A DNA stretch of 24,967 nucleotides. It comes from a virus. The DNA is taken from positions 1 through 24,967 of IMG/VR virus record IMGVR_UViG_3300020452_000867, one strand, 5' to 3'. The notes below the pieces were generated by a model. The model was not told where the DNA came from, ran no database searches, and saw only the letters and a program-made list of their open reading frames with translations. A program made the translations under genes and the position numbers. Positions 8,085 to 15,307 of this stretch are shown here, piece by piece. Within the stretch, counting starts at the first letter, position 1; every line of letters starts with the position of its first letter.

Positions 8085-9461
8085 ATGGCATATTCTAAGG
8101 CCAGAAGATTAGCAGATTTAATGAGTACGAGTGCGGGAATACCTACTGCTTCTATTCAAGATGATGCTATTACATCAGCAAAAATTGCGGACGATGCTAT
8201 TACAAGTGCTTTAATTGCCGATGATGCAGTCGTTGCAGCCGCTATTGCTGATGACGCAGTTGTAGCCGCAGCTATTGCAGATGATGCAGTTGTAACAGCC
8301 TCTATAGCAGATGATGCTATTACAAGTGCTCTAATTGCCGATAACGCAGTAGTCACAGCTTCTATTGCCGATAATGCTGTAACCTCTGCGAAGAGTACAG
8401 TAACGGGCGCAAACCCTAATCTTATAATTAATGGGGATATGGCTATAGCCCAAAGAGCAAGCTCAAGCACAGCTACAGGAGTTAAAGTTGTGGATCGCTG
8501 GAGTTCTTTATGGGGGGGAAGTGGAAGTGCAATAACTCAATCGCAAGTTGCTTTAACTTCGGGAGGAGCGTACGACGAAGGTCATAGACATGCTTATAAA
8601 ATGGCAGTTACTTCAACAAGTAGTGATACCGGAAGGTATGCACAAATGCGCTACATACCAGAAGCAAAAGATATAAGAAATATGGGATGGCAATATACAT
8701 CAGGTAGTTCTTACATAACGATATCTTGGTGGGCTAAAGTTTCTTTAGCGGGAACTTACTGGTTTACATTTTATGGGCCAGATTCAGGAACTGCTCAACA
8801 GTATATTACTTCTTATGCATTGGCAGCAAACACTTGGACGAAGGTAACAAAAACTATTCCTGGCGGGTCAAACATTGTACTAAACGATGATAACGGTATT
8901 GGTTTTTATATAGATTGGCGTCTGGACAAAGGCACAGATGATACAGCCTCTGACGCTACGCTTAATGCTTGGACTAATTATGTTTCCGGAAAAACTGGTA
9001 CAGACTATGCACAAGCATGGCAAAACACTGCAAATGCAACTTTTGAACTTACAGGCGTTAAATTAGAAGTTGGTCAAAGCGCAACTACGTTTGAAAAACC
9101 AGACTATACAACAGAGATCCAAAAATGTCAACGTTACTTTTGGTGTATAAAAGCGTCAGATGGTACTTATTATGCATTTCTACTTCAATTTTCTGCCAAT
9201 ACTACCTCGGGATGGAATCCTTACTGGTATCTGGGATTTCCTGTAAAAATGCGAGCTAATCCAACACTCTCTCTTGAGGGCACATTGGCTGTGAATAATA
9301 CTAATACTAGCGCAGGCGCGAGCTATCCACAAGGAATTATTACAACTTATAAGAATACTCAAAGTTGCGCTATAGGAATATATCAAACTTCTTACGGTGC
9401 ACCTAGTTATATACATACGAATAGTACAGATGACATGATAATGTTTGATGCGGAGTTATAA
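8085..9461 (+). CDS. Tail fibre with decamer stalk and tip domain
   Basis: A 458-residue fibre. Residues 21-100 are eight exact-length decamers of the form (S/T/A)-A-x-I-A-D-(D/N)-A-(V/I)-x, for example AAAIADDAVV twice in a row. They are followed by NLIINGDMAIAQRASSS (about 110-127) and VVDRWSSLWGG, a start-of-tip motif common in phage tail proteins, then a carbohydrate-binding-like beta domain. KLEVGQSATTFEKPDY near residue 326 and EIQKCQRYFWC are also typical of these proteins, and a last variable domain of about 110 residues follows. The stalk probably trimerises. The ATG directly follows the previous stop and the next gene starts directly after its TAA. Receptor specificity is not predictable. 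Confidence 0.78.
   Translation: MAYSKARRLADLMSTSAGIPTASIQDDAITSAKIADDAITSALIADDAVVAAAIADDAVVAAAIADDAVVTASIADDAITSALIADNAVVTASIADNAVTSAKSTVTGANPNLIINGDMAIAQRASSSTATGVKVVDRWSSLWGGSGSAITQSQVALTSGGAYDEGHRHAYKMAVTSTSSDTGRYAQMRYIPEAKDIRNMGWQYTSGSSYITISWWAKVSLAGTYWFTFYGPDSGTAQQYITSYALAANTWTKVTKTIPGGSNIVLNDDNGIGFYIDWRLDKGTDDTASDATLNAWTNYVSGKTGTDYAQAWQNTANATFELTGVKLEVGQSATTFEKPDYTTEIQKCQRYFWCIKASDGTYYAFLLQFSANTTSGWNPYWYLGFPVKMRANPTLSLEGTLAVNNTNTSAGASYPQGIITTYKNTQSCAIGIYQTSYGAPSYIHTNSTDDMIMFDAEL
8145..8384 (+). repeat. Eight tandem 30-bp coding repeats
   Basis: These eight in-frame 30-bp units encode the decamers of the fibre stalk (residues 21-100). The consensus amino-acid unit is x-A-x-I-A-D-D-A-V-x. 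Units four and five are identical in protein but differ in third positions, so the array is not from very recent slippage. Confidence 0.85.
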
Positions 9462-9650
9462 ATGAATATTACATCAGCAAGATGGATAAATACAATGGCG
9501 GGAGATACTGTTTTACCTAATAAAGAGAATATTTGGGCAGTAATTGATGGTGAAACACTACAAGTGCCTACCGACCCTATGAATAGACACTATATAGAAA
9601 TACAAAAACAAGTAGCGGCGGGTACGCTAACAATAGAAGATGCAGATTAA
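9462..9650 (+). CDS. Small conserved protein after tail fibre
   Basis: A 62-residue protein whose ATG follows the fibre stop directly, so translational coupling is likely. It contains ENIWAVIDGETLQVPTDPMN then RHYIEIQKQVAAGTLTIEDAD. Short proteins with this 'VPxDxxNRHYxEIxxQVxAGTLxIxxAD' ending are familiar from tail clusters of marine phages. They are not given a function. Size and position directly downstream of a fibre suggest a fibre-assembly helper, but this is inference. Confidence 0.6.
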   Translation: MNITSARWINTMAGDTVLPNKENIWAVIDGETLQVPTDPMNRHYIEIQKQVAAGTLTIEDAD

Positions 9651-9686
9651 CAAATAGGGCTAAGCCCAAGAATATAGGAGGTTTAC

Positions 9687-10370
9687 ATGAAAAAACTATT
9701 GACCATTGGCATATTATTTCTTAGTGCATATATGGTCGGGTGTGCAAGCACTCAAAGTACCGAGTATTACACTGCTGTGCAAAACGCGGCTATAGCACAG
9801 TCAAACATGATGAAAGCTAGGTACGATGCACTAGGTAAAATAGCAGGAAATGGAGGAGAGGCGTCTACAGCAGCAGTAATGGCTTTAGCTATGACAAGTC
9901 AAACTCCTATAGTTCCTCAGCCACAAAAATCAGAAGCATTACAATGGGCACAAATATTAGCCGGTCCAATAGCTGGATTGGGTTCTATGTGGTTGTCTAA
10001 TGATGCAACTAAAACAATGGCAAGATATAATAAAGATACGCAGATATCTAGGATAAATGCAGATCAGCAGAACACTACAGAACTTTATGGTCTTATGGGC
10101 AATAATTCAGATAATATGATGGATTTAGGTCTAGGAGGGTTTAATGCGCTGAATACTTCAATGGAATATATGGATAATAGTGATATTACATTCCCTGATT
10201 ATTCTACTAACTTTGGTAATATTGACAATTATCTATTACAAATAATAAATAATTTAAATACGAGTAGTACTGATGATAATCAAATTTGGATTCCTGGAGT
10301 AAATTGTGTTAACAATGCTAATCCAGGCGTTATTGGCGTTGGTGGTACAGTTACTGTTTGTCCGCAATAA
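9687..10370 (+). CDS. Phage-encoded lipoprotein
   Basis: A 227-residue protein with the strongest ribosome binding site of the + strand cluster (AGGAGG at 9676-9681). Residues 1-18 form a signal peptide (KK, then LLTIGILFLSAYMVG) ending in a lipobox with Cys19. The residue after Cys is Ala, not Asp, so Lol sorting to the outer membrane is expected. The mature protein has an Ala/Met-rich helical part (AVMALAMTSQTP, AQILAGPIAGLGSMWLS) and a C-terminal Asn-rich region with two late cysteines (CVNNANPG and VTVCPQ). It is the last + strand gene before the terminator. Possible roles are superinfection exclusion, lysis or receptor masking; none is shown by the sequence. It is too long and lacks the neighbour expected of a classical o-spanin. 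Confidence 0.65.
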   Translation: MKKLLTIGILFLSAYMVGCASTQSTEYYTAVQNAAIAQSNMMKARYDALGKIAGNGGEASTAAVMALAMTSQTPIVPQPQKSEALQWAQILAGPIAGLGSMWLSNDATKTMARYNKDTQISRINADQQNTTELYGLMGNNSDNMMDLGLGGFNALNTSMEYMDNSDITFPDYSTNFGNIDNYLLQIINNLNTSSTDDNQIWIPGVNCVNNANPGVIGVGGTVTVCPQ

Positions 10371-10373
10371 AAT

Positions 10374-10395
10374 AAAGGGGCTTTCGCCCCTTTTT
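10374..10395. terminator. Bidirectional intrinsic terminator
   Basis: An 8-bp perfect stem (AAAGGGGC at 10374-10381 with GCCCCTTT at 10386-10393) has a four-base loop (GAAA when read on the - strand) and T-runs on both sides. It lies between two convergent genes that end at 10370 and 10398, so it can stop both transcripts. Confidence 0.9.
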
Positions 10396-10397
10396 CT

Positions 10398-10985
10398 TTA
10401 GAAATTCCACACTATTCCTATTGTGGATTCCTCACTACCGATCTGTCCCCCAACTGTCCAATCACCAAGCTCTTTCGAGATATTGATGGCTTTATAGTTG
10501 TCAAAACCGGTTGCTTTTCCGTACTCTAATGAGACGTCAAACTCTTTAATAAAAGGTACTTCTACTATAGCATTTACGAAATCTAAATCAGAATTATCAA
10601 TATCTTGATAGTAAGTTAAACTTACACCATATGTACTAAATCCTACATATGCCTCTTCTATAGTATCATAAATTTCATCCCACGCATAACGAATATAACC
10701 TCCAGACAGTTTAAAATTATCATTTACCCAATAATCGTACCCTGCAACTAAATCATATTCATACTTAGCATCATCATTAAAATCTACTTGAGATGCCCAG
10801 GCTGCTAAAGTAAATCCACCTAATGCGACTCCTACTCCTGCACTAAGAGCTACTTCTCCGTCATTCTGAGAATATCCTCGCCATACATAATCTGAATGTA
10901 CACCGATCATTCCACTAAAATGCTCTGCAGATATAGCTGTAGTGGGTAGTAAGAGTAATAATATTATTATTATTTTTTGAATCAT
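10398..10985 (-). CDS. Outer-membrane beta-barrel, Gcw_chp/TIGR02001-like
   Basis: A 195-residue protein with a signal peptide at residues 1-20 (IIIILLLLLPTTAISA, then EHF). The mature part begins GMIGVHSDYVWRGYSQNDGE, followed by FTLAAWASQVDF and the acidic EYDLVAGYDYW. This matches the pattern I recall for the Gcw_chp family (TIGR02001), proteobacterial proteins of unknown function: 'SDYxxRGxSQ ... G(x)WxSxVDF ... ELD'. Alternating strands and a final Phe (STIGIVWNF) form a BAM-type beta signal, so insertion into the host outer membrane is expected. The start overlaps the stop of the 48-residue gene as ATGA, tying it to the nrd operon. Function may be host-surface alteration or uptake; this is inference. 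Confidence 0.72.
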   Translation of the reverse strand: MIQKIIIILLLLLPTTAISAEHFSGMIGVHSDYVWRGYSQNDGEVALSAGVGVALGGFTLAAWASQVDFNDDAKYEYDLVAGYDYWVNDNFKLSGGYIRYAWDEIYDTIEEAYVGFSTYGVSLTYYQDIDNSDLDFVNAIVEVPFIKEFDVSLEYGKATGFDNYKAINISKELGDWTVGGQIGSEESTIGIVWNF

Positions 10986-11128
10986 TCATTTTCCTCTGTG
11001 GGTGCTACTTGAGGCTGAGCCTGCTCTTGTACTTTTTGAATAACGGGCATACTAACCTTTGCTGGTAATTCTCCAAGAGCATTTAAAACTACGTTTACCT
11101 CGTCCAGCTCTAAGTTTAATGTTATCAT
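10982..11128 (-). CDS. 48-residue protein after nrdB
   Basis: This small gene is coupled at both ends: its ATG overlaps the nrdB stop (ATGA at 11125-11128) and its TGA overlaps the start of the outer-membrane protein (ATGA at 10982-10985). The protein starts MITLNLELDEVNVVLNALGE and continues LPAKVSMPVIQKVQEQAQP, with an acidic tail. Short proteins with the 'EVNxxLxALxxLPxxxxxxxIxKIxxQ' pattern are known to me from other phages, where they have no assigned function. Predicted as one or two amphipathic helices, soluble. Coupling to nrdB suggests co-expression; a role in reductase control is only a guess. Confidence 0.68.
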   Translation of the reverse strand: MITLNLELDEVNVVLNALGELPAKVSMPVIQKVQEQAQPQVAPTEENE

Positions 11129-12084
11129 TTAAATATATCCTGCCAATTTCCTGTTGTACTTGCACGAGAGTACTCAGTTGCTCGGTTCTCAAAGAAATTA
11201 GTGTGCTCAACCCCGTTTAACATGTAATCTAACCATCCTAATGGATTTTGCTCACTCCCAAATATCTTTTTCAATCCTAGCCCTAGGAGTCTACGATCTG
11301 CAATATAACGAATATATCCTTTTACTTCTTCAGCACTTAAATCTGGTACTTCCGCACCGTGAAAGCATAAATCAATAAAAGAATCTTCTAGTTCTACTGC
11401 TCGCTCTGCAGCACAGTAGATTTCATATTTCAAATCATCATTCCATAGTTCAGGATTTTCTTTAACAAAAGTTCGAAATAGTTGTGACATTCCCTCTACG
11501 TGAAGAGTTTCGTCTCGTACTGACCAAGTCACGATCTGTCCCATTCCTTTCATTAAGTTGTGACGAGGAAAGTTCAATAATACAGCAAAACTGCTAAATA
11601 ACTGTACTCCCTCTGTAAAACCCGAATAGATAGCCATAGTTTTGGCAATATCCATCGGAGTGTCCATACCAAAGTTATTGAGATGTTCATGCTTTGCCAA
11701 CATTTCTTCATGCTCAAAGAACTTCTGATACTCTTCATCTCCAAACCCTAGAGTTTCTAGAAGTAAGGAGTATGCTTCCTGATGTACTGCTTCCATCGCT
11801 GCAAAAGCAGACAACATCATACGTACTTCAGGTTGTTTAAAAGTTGGTAAATAATGTTTTGCATACCCACAACAAACATCTACATCTGCTTGAGTAAAAA
11901 ACCTAAAAATCTGTGTAATAAGTCTTCTGTTCCCAGGGGTTAGTTTCTCACGATAATCTCTTAAATCATCTGCAAGATTTACTTCATCTGGAAGCCAATG
12001 CATATGCTGTTGGGTTTTGTAATGTTCAAAAGCCCACGGGTAATTAAACGGTTTGTAATACTCTCTTTCTTCTAATAAACTCAT
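11125..12084 (-). CDS. nrdB: Ribonucleotide reductase class Ia, small subunit
   Basis: The 319-residue beta subunit makes the tyrosyl radical for dNTP synthesis. Di-iron ligands can be read at Asp67, Glu98, His101 (AMEAVHQEAY), Glu158 (FTEGVQ), Glu192 and His195 (RDETLHVEGM). The radical tyrosine is Tyr105, four residues after His101 as in E. coli NrdB (Tyr122 after His118). The spacing between the second-half ligands (Glu158 to Glu192, 34 residues) equals that of E. coli. The protein is about 55 residues shorter than E. coli NrdB. The C-terminus contains HTNFFENRATEYS, typical of phage and bacterial class Ia proteins. It follows nrdA and a 54-residue gene, and an SD-like GGTGAG precedes its ATG. 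Confidence 0.95.
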   Translation of the reverse strand: MSLLEEREYYKPFNYPWAFEHYKTQQHMHWLPDEVNLADDLRDYREKLTPGNRRLITQIFRFFTQADVDVCCGYAKHYLPTFKQPEVRMMLSAFAAMEAVHQEAYSLLLETLGFGDEEYQKFFEHEEMLAKHEHLNNFGMDTPMDIAKTMAIYSGFTEGVQLFSSFAVLLNFPRHNLMKGMGQIVTWSVRDETLHVEGMSQLFRTFVKENPELWNDDLKYEIYCAAERAVELEDSFIDLCFHGAEVPDLSAEEVKGYIRYIADRRLLGLGLKKIFGSEQNPLGWLDYMLNGVEHTNFFENRATEYSRASTTGNWQDIFK

Positions 12085-12087
12085 ATC

Positions 12088-12252
12088 TCACCAATTATGT
12101 ACTATGTTTGTCATAATGAAAAAAGCACACACAACATTAACAATTACTATTAAAGTTCTTAGCATTGCTACAATATTATCATACTCTGCTGTTTTTTCAT
12201 CACTAAAACTGCCTATTGTATATTTCCAAACTGTCCAAACTTTACCCTTCAC
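12088..12252 (-). CDS. 54-residue membrane protein between nrdA and nrdB
   Basis: This gene starts with GTG inside the last codons of nrdA and ends three bases before nrdB. The N-terminal part is soluble (KGKVWTVWKYTIGSFSDEKT), then residues of about 31-50 form one membrane helix (LRTLIVIVNVVCAFFIMTNI), and the protein ends VHNW. The frame is open over its whole length and is the only one that fills the nrdA-nrdB gap. Small proteins with the 'YTIGSFSD-K-AEYDN' start and 'HNW' end are, from memory, common beside nrd genes in marine phages. A membrane-linked accessory role to dNTP synthesis is possible but not shown. Confidence 0.72.
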   Translation of the reverse strand: MKGKVWTVWKYTIGSFSDEKTAEYDNIVAMLRTLIVIVNVVCAFFIMTNIVHNW

Positions 12253-14011
12253 AAGCTACACAGCCTTCATCATCTAAGCTATCAAATATATACTGTCGTA
12301 AAACTTCATCAGAAACAGTTTCTGCTCTTTTAATAGCTTCACTTCGTAGATAGTATAGGGTTTTTACTTTTCTTTTCCATGCCATCATATGTATTGCATG
12401 AAGTTCTTGTTTTGACACATCTGCGGGAAAGAATATATTTAAAGATTGACTTTGACAAATATCCATTTGTCTATCAGATGCCATATCAATAATCCATTTC
12501 TGGTCTATTTCTACAGCAGTTTTAAATACATCTTTACTCCATTCATCTAAAAAGTCTAGATGTTGTACTGAGCCATTATTTGTAATAATACTCTTCCATA
12601 CATCATCTGTATCTTGGTCTAGCTCTTGTAGAATATGTTCTAAGTACTCATTTTTGAGTAGGCTAGATCCGCTTTTAGTTTTCTGTGTAAATGCATTAGC
12701 CCTATAAGGCTCAATACTGGGAGAAGTATTACCACATATAATACTACTGCTAGCATTAGGAGCCACAGCCAGAAGATGAGCGTTACGAACGCCATAACCA
12801 ACTCCATCAGGGCATTCACCCCTTTCTTCAGCCAATTTTTTAGTTGCATCCTTTGCTCTCCATTTTATGTGCTGAAACATTTTCATGTTCGCACCTTTTG
12901 CTGATGCGCTCTCAAAAGGAAGATTATGCCGTTGTAAGTATGCGTGAAATCCCATTGCTCCAAGACCTAAACTTCTTTCTCTAGATGCACTGTATACAGC
13001 CCTTACTAAATGCATTGGGGCATTTTCAATAAAATAACTAATAACATTATCTAGCATACGAATAAGATCAGGAATAAAATTATCATCATGTTTCCACTCA
13101 TCGAACTCTTCCAGATTTACACTTGATAGACAACATACTGCAGTTCTATCTTCACTTGTTGGAAGAGTAATTTCAGAACACAGATTTGAATGGTGTACAT
13201 TTAATCCTGCATCTTTTTGAAACTGAGGTAATGCTGCCTGAACTGTATCTTTAAACATAATGTAAGGTTCACCAGTTTCTACTCTATTTTGAATTAATTT
13301 AACCCAAAGAGTTTTTGCAGAAACTGTTTTTGTTACTTGATTTGTATGTGGATCTATCAAATCCCAAGAGTCGTCAAACCCTTCCTCTCTTGTAGCGCCT
13401 TCTATAAGCCCCATGAAATCATCACCAACAAGAATACCGTGATGTAAATTGACAGACTTTCTGTTGACGTCCCCACCTGTAGGTTTACGAACATCCAAAA
13501 ATTCTTCAACTTCTGGATGAGATATGTCCAAATATGCTGCATAACTTCCTCTCCTTGTGACTCCTTGTGAAAAAGCTAACATTTCTGCATCTACTACTTT
13601 CATAAAAGGAATAACACCAGTACTTTCAGATCCATTCGAAGTTTTAGAGCCTACGCTTCTAACATGACTCCAATAACCGCCCACACCACCACCAACACTA
13701 GAAAGAAAAGCGTTCTCAGTGTAGTGTCCGGTGAGTCCCTGTCTACTATCCTCAACGTAGTTAAGGAAACAGCTAATAGGAAGCCCCCTAGATGTTCCGC
13801 CATTACTGAGGATAGGAGTAGAAAACATAAACCAAAGTTTACTAACATAGTCATACAACCTCTGTGCGTGTGCATCATCATCTGAAAATGCTTTTGCCGC
13901 TCGTGCAAACGCATCTTGAGGAGAAGTTTCCCCCTCTATTAAGTATCTATCTTGCAATGTTTTATGACTGAATTCCGATAAATACTTATCTCTATCGTAA
14001 TTAATTAACAC
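12242..14011 (-). CDS. nrdA: Ribonucleotide reductase class Ia, large subunit
   Basis: The 589-residue alpha subunit reduces ribonucleotides. Active-site residues are Cys81 (PISCF), Asn276-Leu-Cys278-Ser-Glu280 (SNLCSE), Cys293 (AVCCLSS), Tyr553-Tyr554 (LYYLRS) and a C-terminal Cys584-x-x-Cys587 that receives electrons from thioredoxin or glutaredoxin. Length is about 170 residues below E. coli NrdA (761). The N-terminal ATP-cone that senses dATP appears absent, since Cys81 occurs where E. coli has Cys225. The start is GTG at 14011, with AAGGAG five bases upstream at 14017-14022, and overlaps the end of the exonuclease gene by seven bases. The short N-terminus suggests freedom from dATP feedback, as in other phage enzymes. 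Confidence 0.95.
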   Translation of the reverse strand: MLINYDRDKYLSEFSHKTLQDRYLIEGETSPQDAFARAAKAFSDDDAHAQRLYDYVSKLWFMFSTPILSNGGTSRGLPISCFLNYVEDSRQGLTGHYTENAFLSSVGGGVGGYWSHVRSVGSKTSNGSESTGVIPFMKVVDAEMLAFSQGVTRRGSYAAYLDISHPEVEEFLDVRKPTGGDVNRKSVNLHHGILVGDDFMGLIEGATREEGFDDSWDLIDPHTNQVTKTVSAKTLWVKLIQNRVETGEPYIMFKDTVQAALPQFQKDAGLNVHHSNLCSEITLPTSEDRTAVCCLSSVNLEEFDEWKHDDNFIPDLIRMLDNVISYFIENAPMHLVRAVYSASRERSLGLGAMGFHAYLQRHNLPFESASAKGANMKMFQHIKWRAKDATKKLAEERGECPDGVGYGVRNAHLLAVAPNASSSIICGNTSPSIEPYRANAFTQKTKSGSSLLKNEYLEHILQELDQDTDDVWKSIITNNGSVQHLDFLDEWSKDVFKTAVEIDQKWIIDMASDRQMDICQSQSLNIFFPADVSKQELHAIHMMAWKRKVKTLYYLRSEAIKRAETVSDEVLRQYIFDSLDDEGCVACEG

Positions 14012-14820
14012 ACTATCTCCTTAATTTTCGAAATGTTATCCGACCCAATTGCATCATCACAATATGTTACTAAATCCATTAATTCATAATTTTGAAGAAT
14101 ACGCTCTGCATTTGCATTTAACTCTTGAATATGCTTGTACTTACTTGGTATCGGAATAGAGTCATAAATATTCATTGCATTGCCGTAGCTAATAATTAAA
14201 TCTTTTGCTCTCTTTGGACCAATACCTGTTATCCCAGGAACGTTATCTCCTTTATCGCCTGTTAGACACTTAAGAGAAATATACTGATCAGGTTTAACTT
14301 CGTAATGCTCATGCCAATTCTGAATCCGAATCTCTTTTCGAGTGACATAAGAAAACCTACTTACATTATTTTGTATAAGTAAATCCCAGTCTCGGTCACT
14401 CGATATTAGCCAGATTTCTTTAAAGCCATATGTTTCTTTTTCTTTTACAAGATGTGCTGCAATATCATCTGCTTCTACTCCTTTAAATTGAAGTAAAGGC
14501 CAGTCTAACATGTCTAATGTTGCTTGGTATTCTTCAAAAAATTCTTCAAATGCAATTTTCTCAGCTTGAGTTTGATCTGCATACTTTTCCTTTCTATTTT
14601 GCTTATAGTCAGGAAGTATATTTCTTCTATAGCTAGATGATCCTTCGTCTGCTGTTATAATTACATTTTTACACTTGTATGAGTTTGCTAAAGATTTTAC
14701 CGTCTCTTGGTACTCATACCTAAAATCTGTTCTACCTTGGTGTTTCCATCGAAATGCTAAGTTCAAGGCATCAACTATTAGCGTTCCTTCTTTTTCTTGT
14801 GAATTAAATTTAAAAGCCAC
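14005..14820 (-). CDS. 5'-3' exonuclease / flap endonuclease
   Basis: A 271-residue FEN-family nuclease that would remove RNA primers and 5' flaps in replication, since the polymerase in this genome lacks that domain. Metal-binding acidic residues are visible at Asp17 (LIVDALNLAFR), Asp58 (ITADEGSSSYRR, with the arginine pair of the helical arch), Glu116, Asp118 and Asp119 (GVEADDIAAHL), Asp142 and Asp144 (SSDRDWDLL), and Asp189 and Asp192 (TGDKGDNVPG). A helix-hairpin-helix follows (GITGIGPKRAKDLI, about 196-209). The family includes T5 D15, T4 RNase H and the N-terminal domain of bacterial Pol I. The start is a GTG with a weak ribosome binding site, within the end of the preceding gene. Confidence 0.92.
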   Translation of the reverse strand: MAFKFNSQEKEGTLIVDALNLAFRWKHQGRTDFRYEYQETVKSLANSYKCKNVIITADEGSSSYRRNILPDYKQNRKEKYADQTQAEKIAFEEFFEEYQATLDMLDWPLLQFKGVEADDIAAHLVKEKETYGFKEIWLISSDRDWDLLIQNNVSRFSYVTRKEIRIQNWHEHYEVKPDQYISLKCLTGDKGDNVPGITGIGPKRAKDLIISYGNAMNIYDSIPIPSKYKHIQELNANAERILQNYELMDLVTYCDDAIGSDNISKIKEIVC

Positions 14821-15307
14821 TTCCTATAAACCTTATCTTTTCAGAGGTTAACCACTCGTCAGCTACCATAACGTAGCATTGTAGTGGGCTTATGTAAACA
14901 TAGTTTTTTACAGTTTCTGGTTCTTCTTCCGTACAAACAAACACTTTTGACCGATTATATTTAAAAAATAATAATGGTTGTTGATTTCCTCCATGTGCTT
15001 GTACTAAAAGTTTTCGCCACCAACGTATTATATTATTTGTTTTTTGCTGAGTTAGGACTTTATCAGACAATGGGGAATCTGCATAATTTTTTACTTCTAT
15101 ACAATAGCTGTTATTTTGGTTAGGTATATACAAATCCCCTTTCAAATATTCTAAAGCACCTGACATTGGCACTCTTTCAAATTGAAGTCCGGTATGTTCC
15201 CTTAATAAGTCTCGTACTAAGTATTCCCCTCGTGCTCCTTTAGCCCTGCTGTCTACCACTTTTTTATTCCTTTTATGAGTAATTACTATATCTTCTGGTA
15301 TTATCAT
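14810..15307 (-). CDS. PD-(D/E)XK nuclease, possible Holliday resolvase
   Basis: A 165-residue protein with the core RAKGARGEYLVRDLLREHTG (Glu28), then GALEYLKGDLYIP (Asp58) and YCIEVKNYADS (Glu71-x-Lys73). This is the order of catalytic residues in the PD-(D/E)XK fold: Glu in helix one, Asp, and the E-x-K pair. The 'K-G-x-RGE' start and 'GDLY' strand resemble Hjc/VRR-type junction or structure-specific nucleases. Genome context, between SbcC and the flap exonuclease, fits a resolvase that clears recombination branches before packaging. It could instead be a host-DNA nuclease. ATG overlaps the SbcC stop (ATGA), indicating coupling. Confidence 0.7.
   Translation of the reverse strand: MIIPEDIVITHKRNKKVVDSRAKGARGEYLVRDLLREHTGLQFERVPMSGALEYLKGDLYIPNQNNSYCIEVKNYADSPLSDKVLTQQKTNNIIRWWRKLLVQAHGGNQQPLLFFKYNRSKVFVCTEEEPETVKNYVYISPLQCYVMVADEWLTSEKIRFIGSGF

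Noticed and set aside
8145-8384. Regularly spaced repeats resembling a CRISPR array
   Set aside because: The units are contiguous 30-bp coding repeats without spacers and are read in frame in a fibre gene.
8156-8470. 104-residue open frame on the - strand
   Set aside because: It is the antisense of the decamer repeats, with an Ala/Ser-rich periodic product. The + strand fibre gene explains it.
440-9461. Diversity-generating retroelement acting on a tail protein
   Set aside because: No reverse transcriptase or template/variable repeat pair was seen. The duplicated linker differs in third positions and not in adenine-specific changes.
9655-9667. Small inverted repeat GGGCTAAGCCC before the lipoprotein gene
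   Set aside because: The loop would be one base and no T-run follows, so neither a terminator nor a riboregulator can be supported.
9687-10370. Outer spanin assignment for the lipoprotein
   Set aside because: The protein is much longer than usual o-spanins and no i-spanin or endolysin gene is next to it.
10374-10395. A small RNA gene at the convergent junction
   Set aside because: The region is only a hairpin with T-runs between two stop codons and is fully explained as a terminator.
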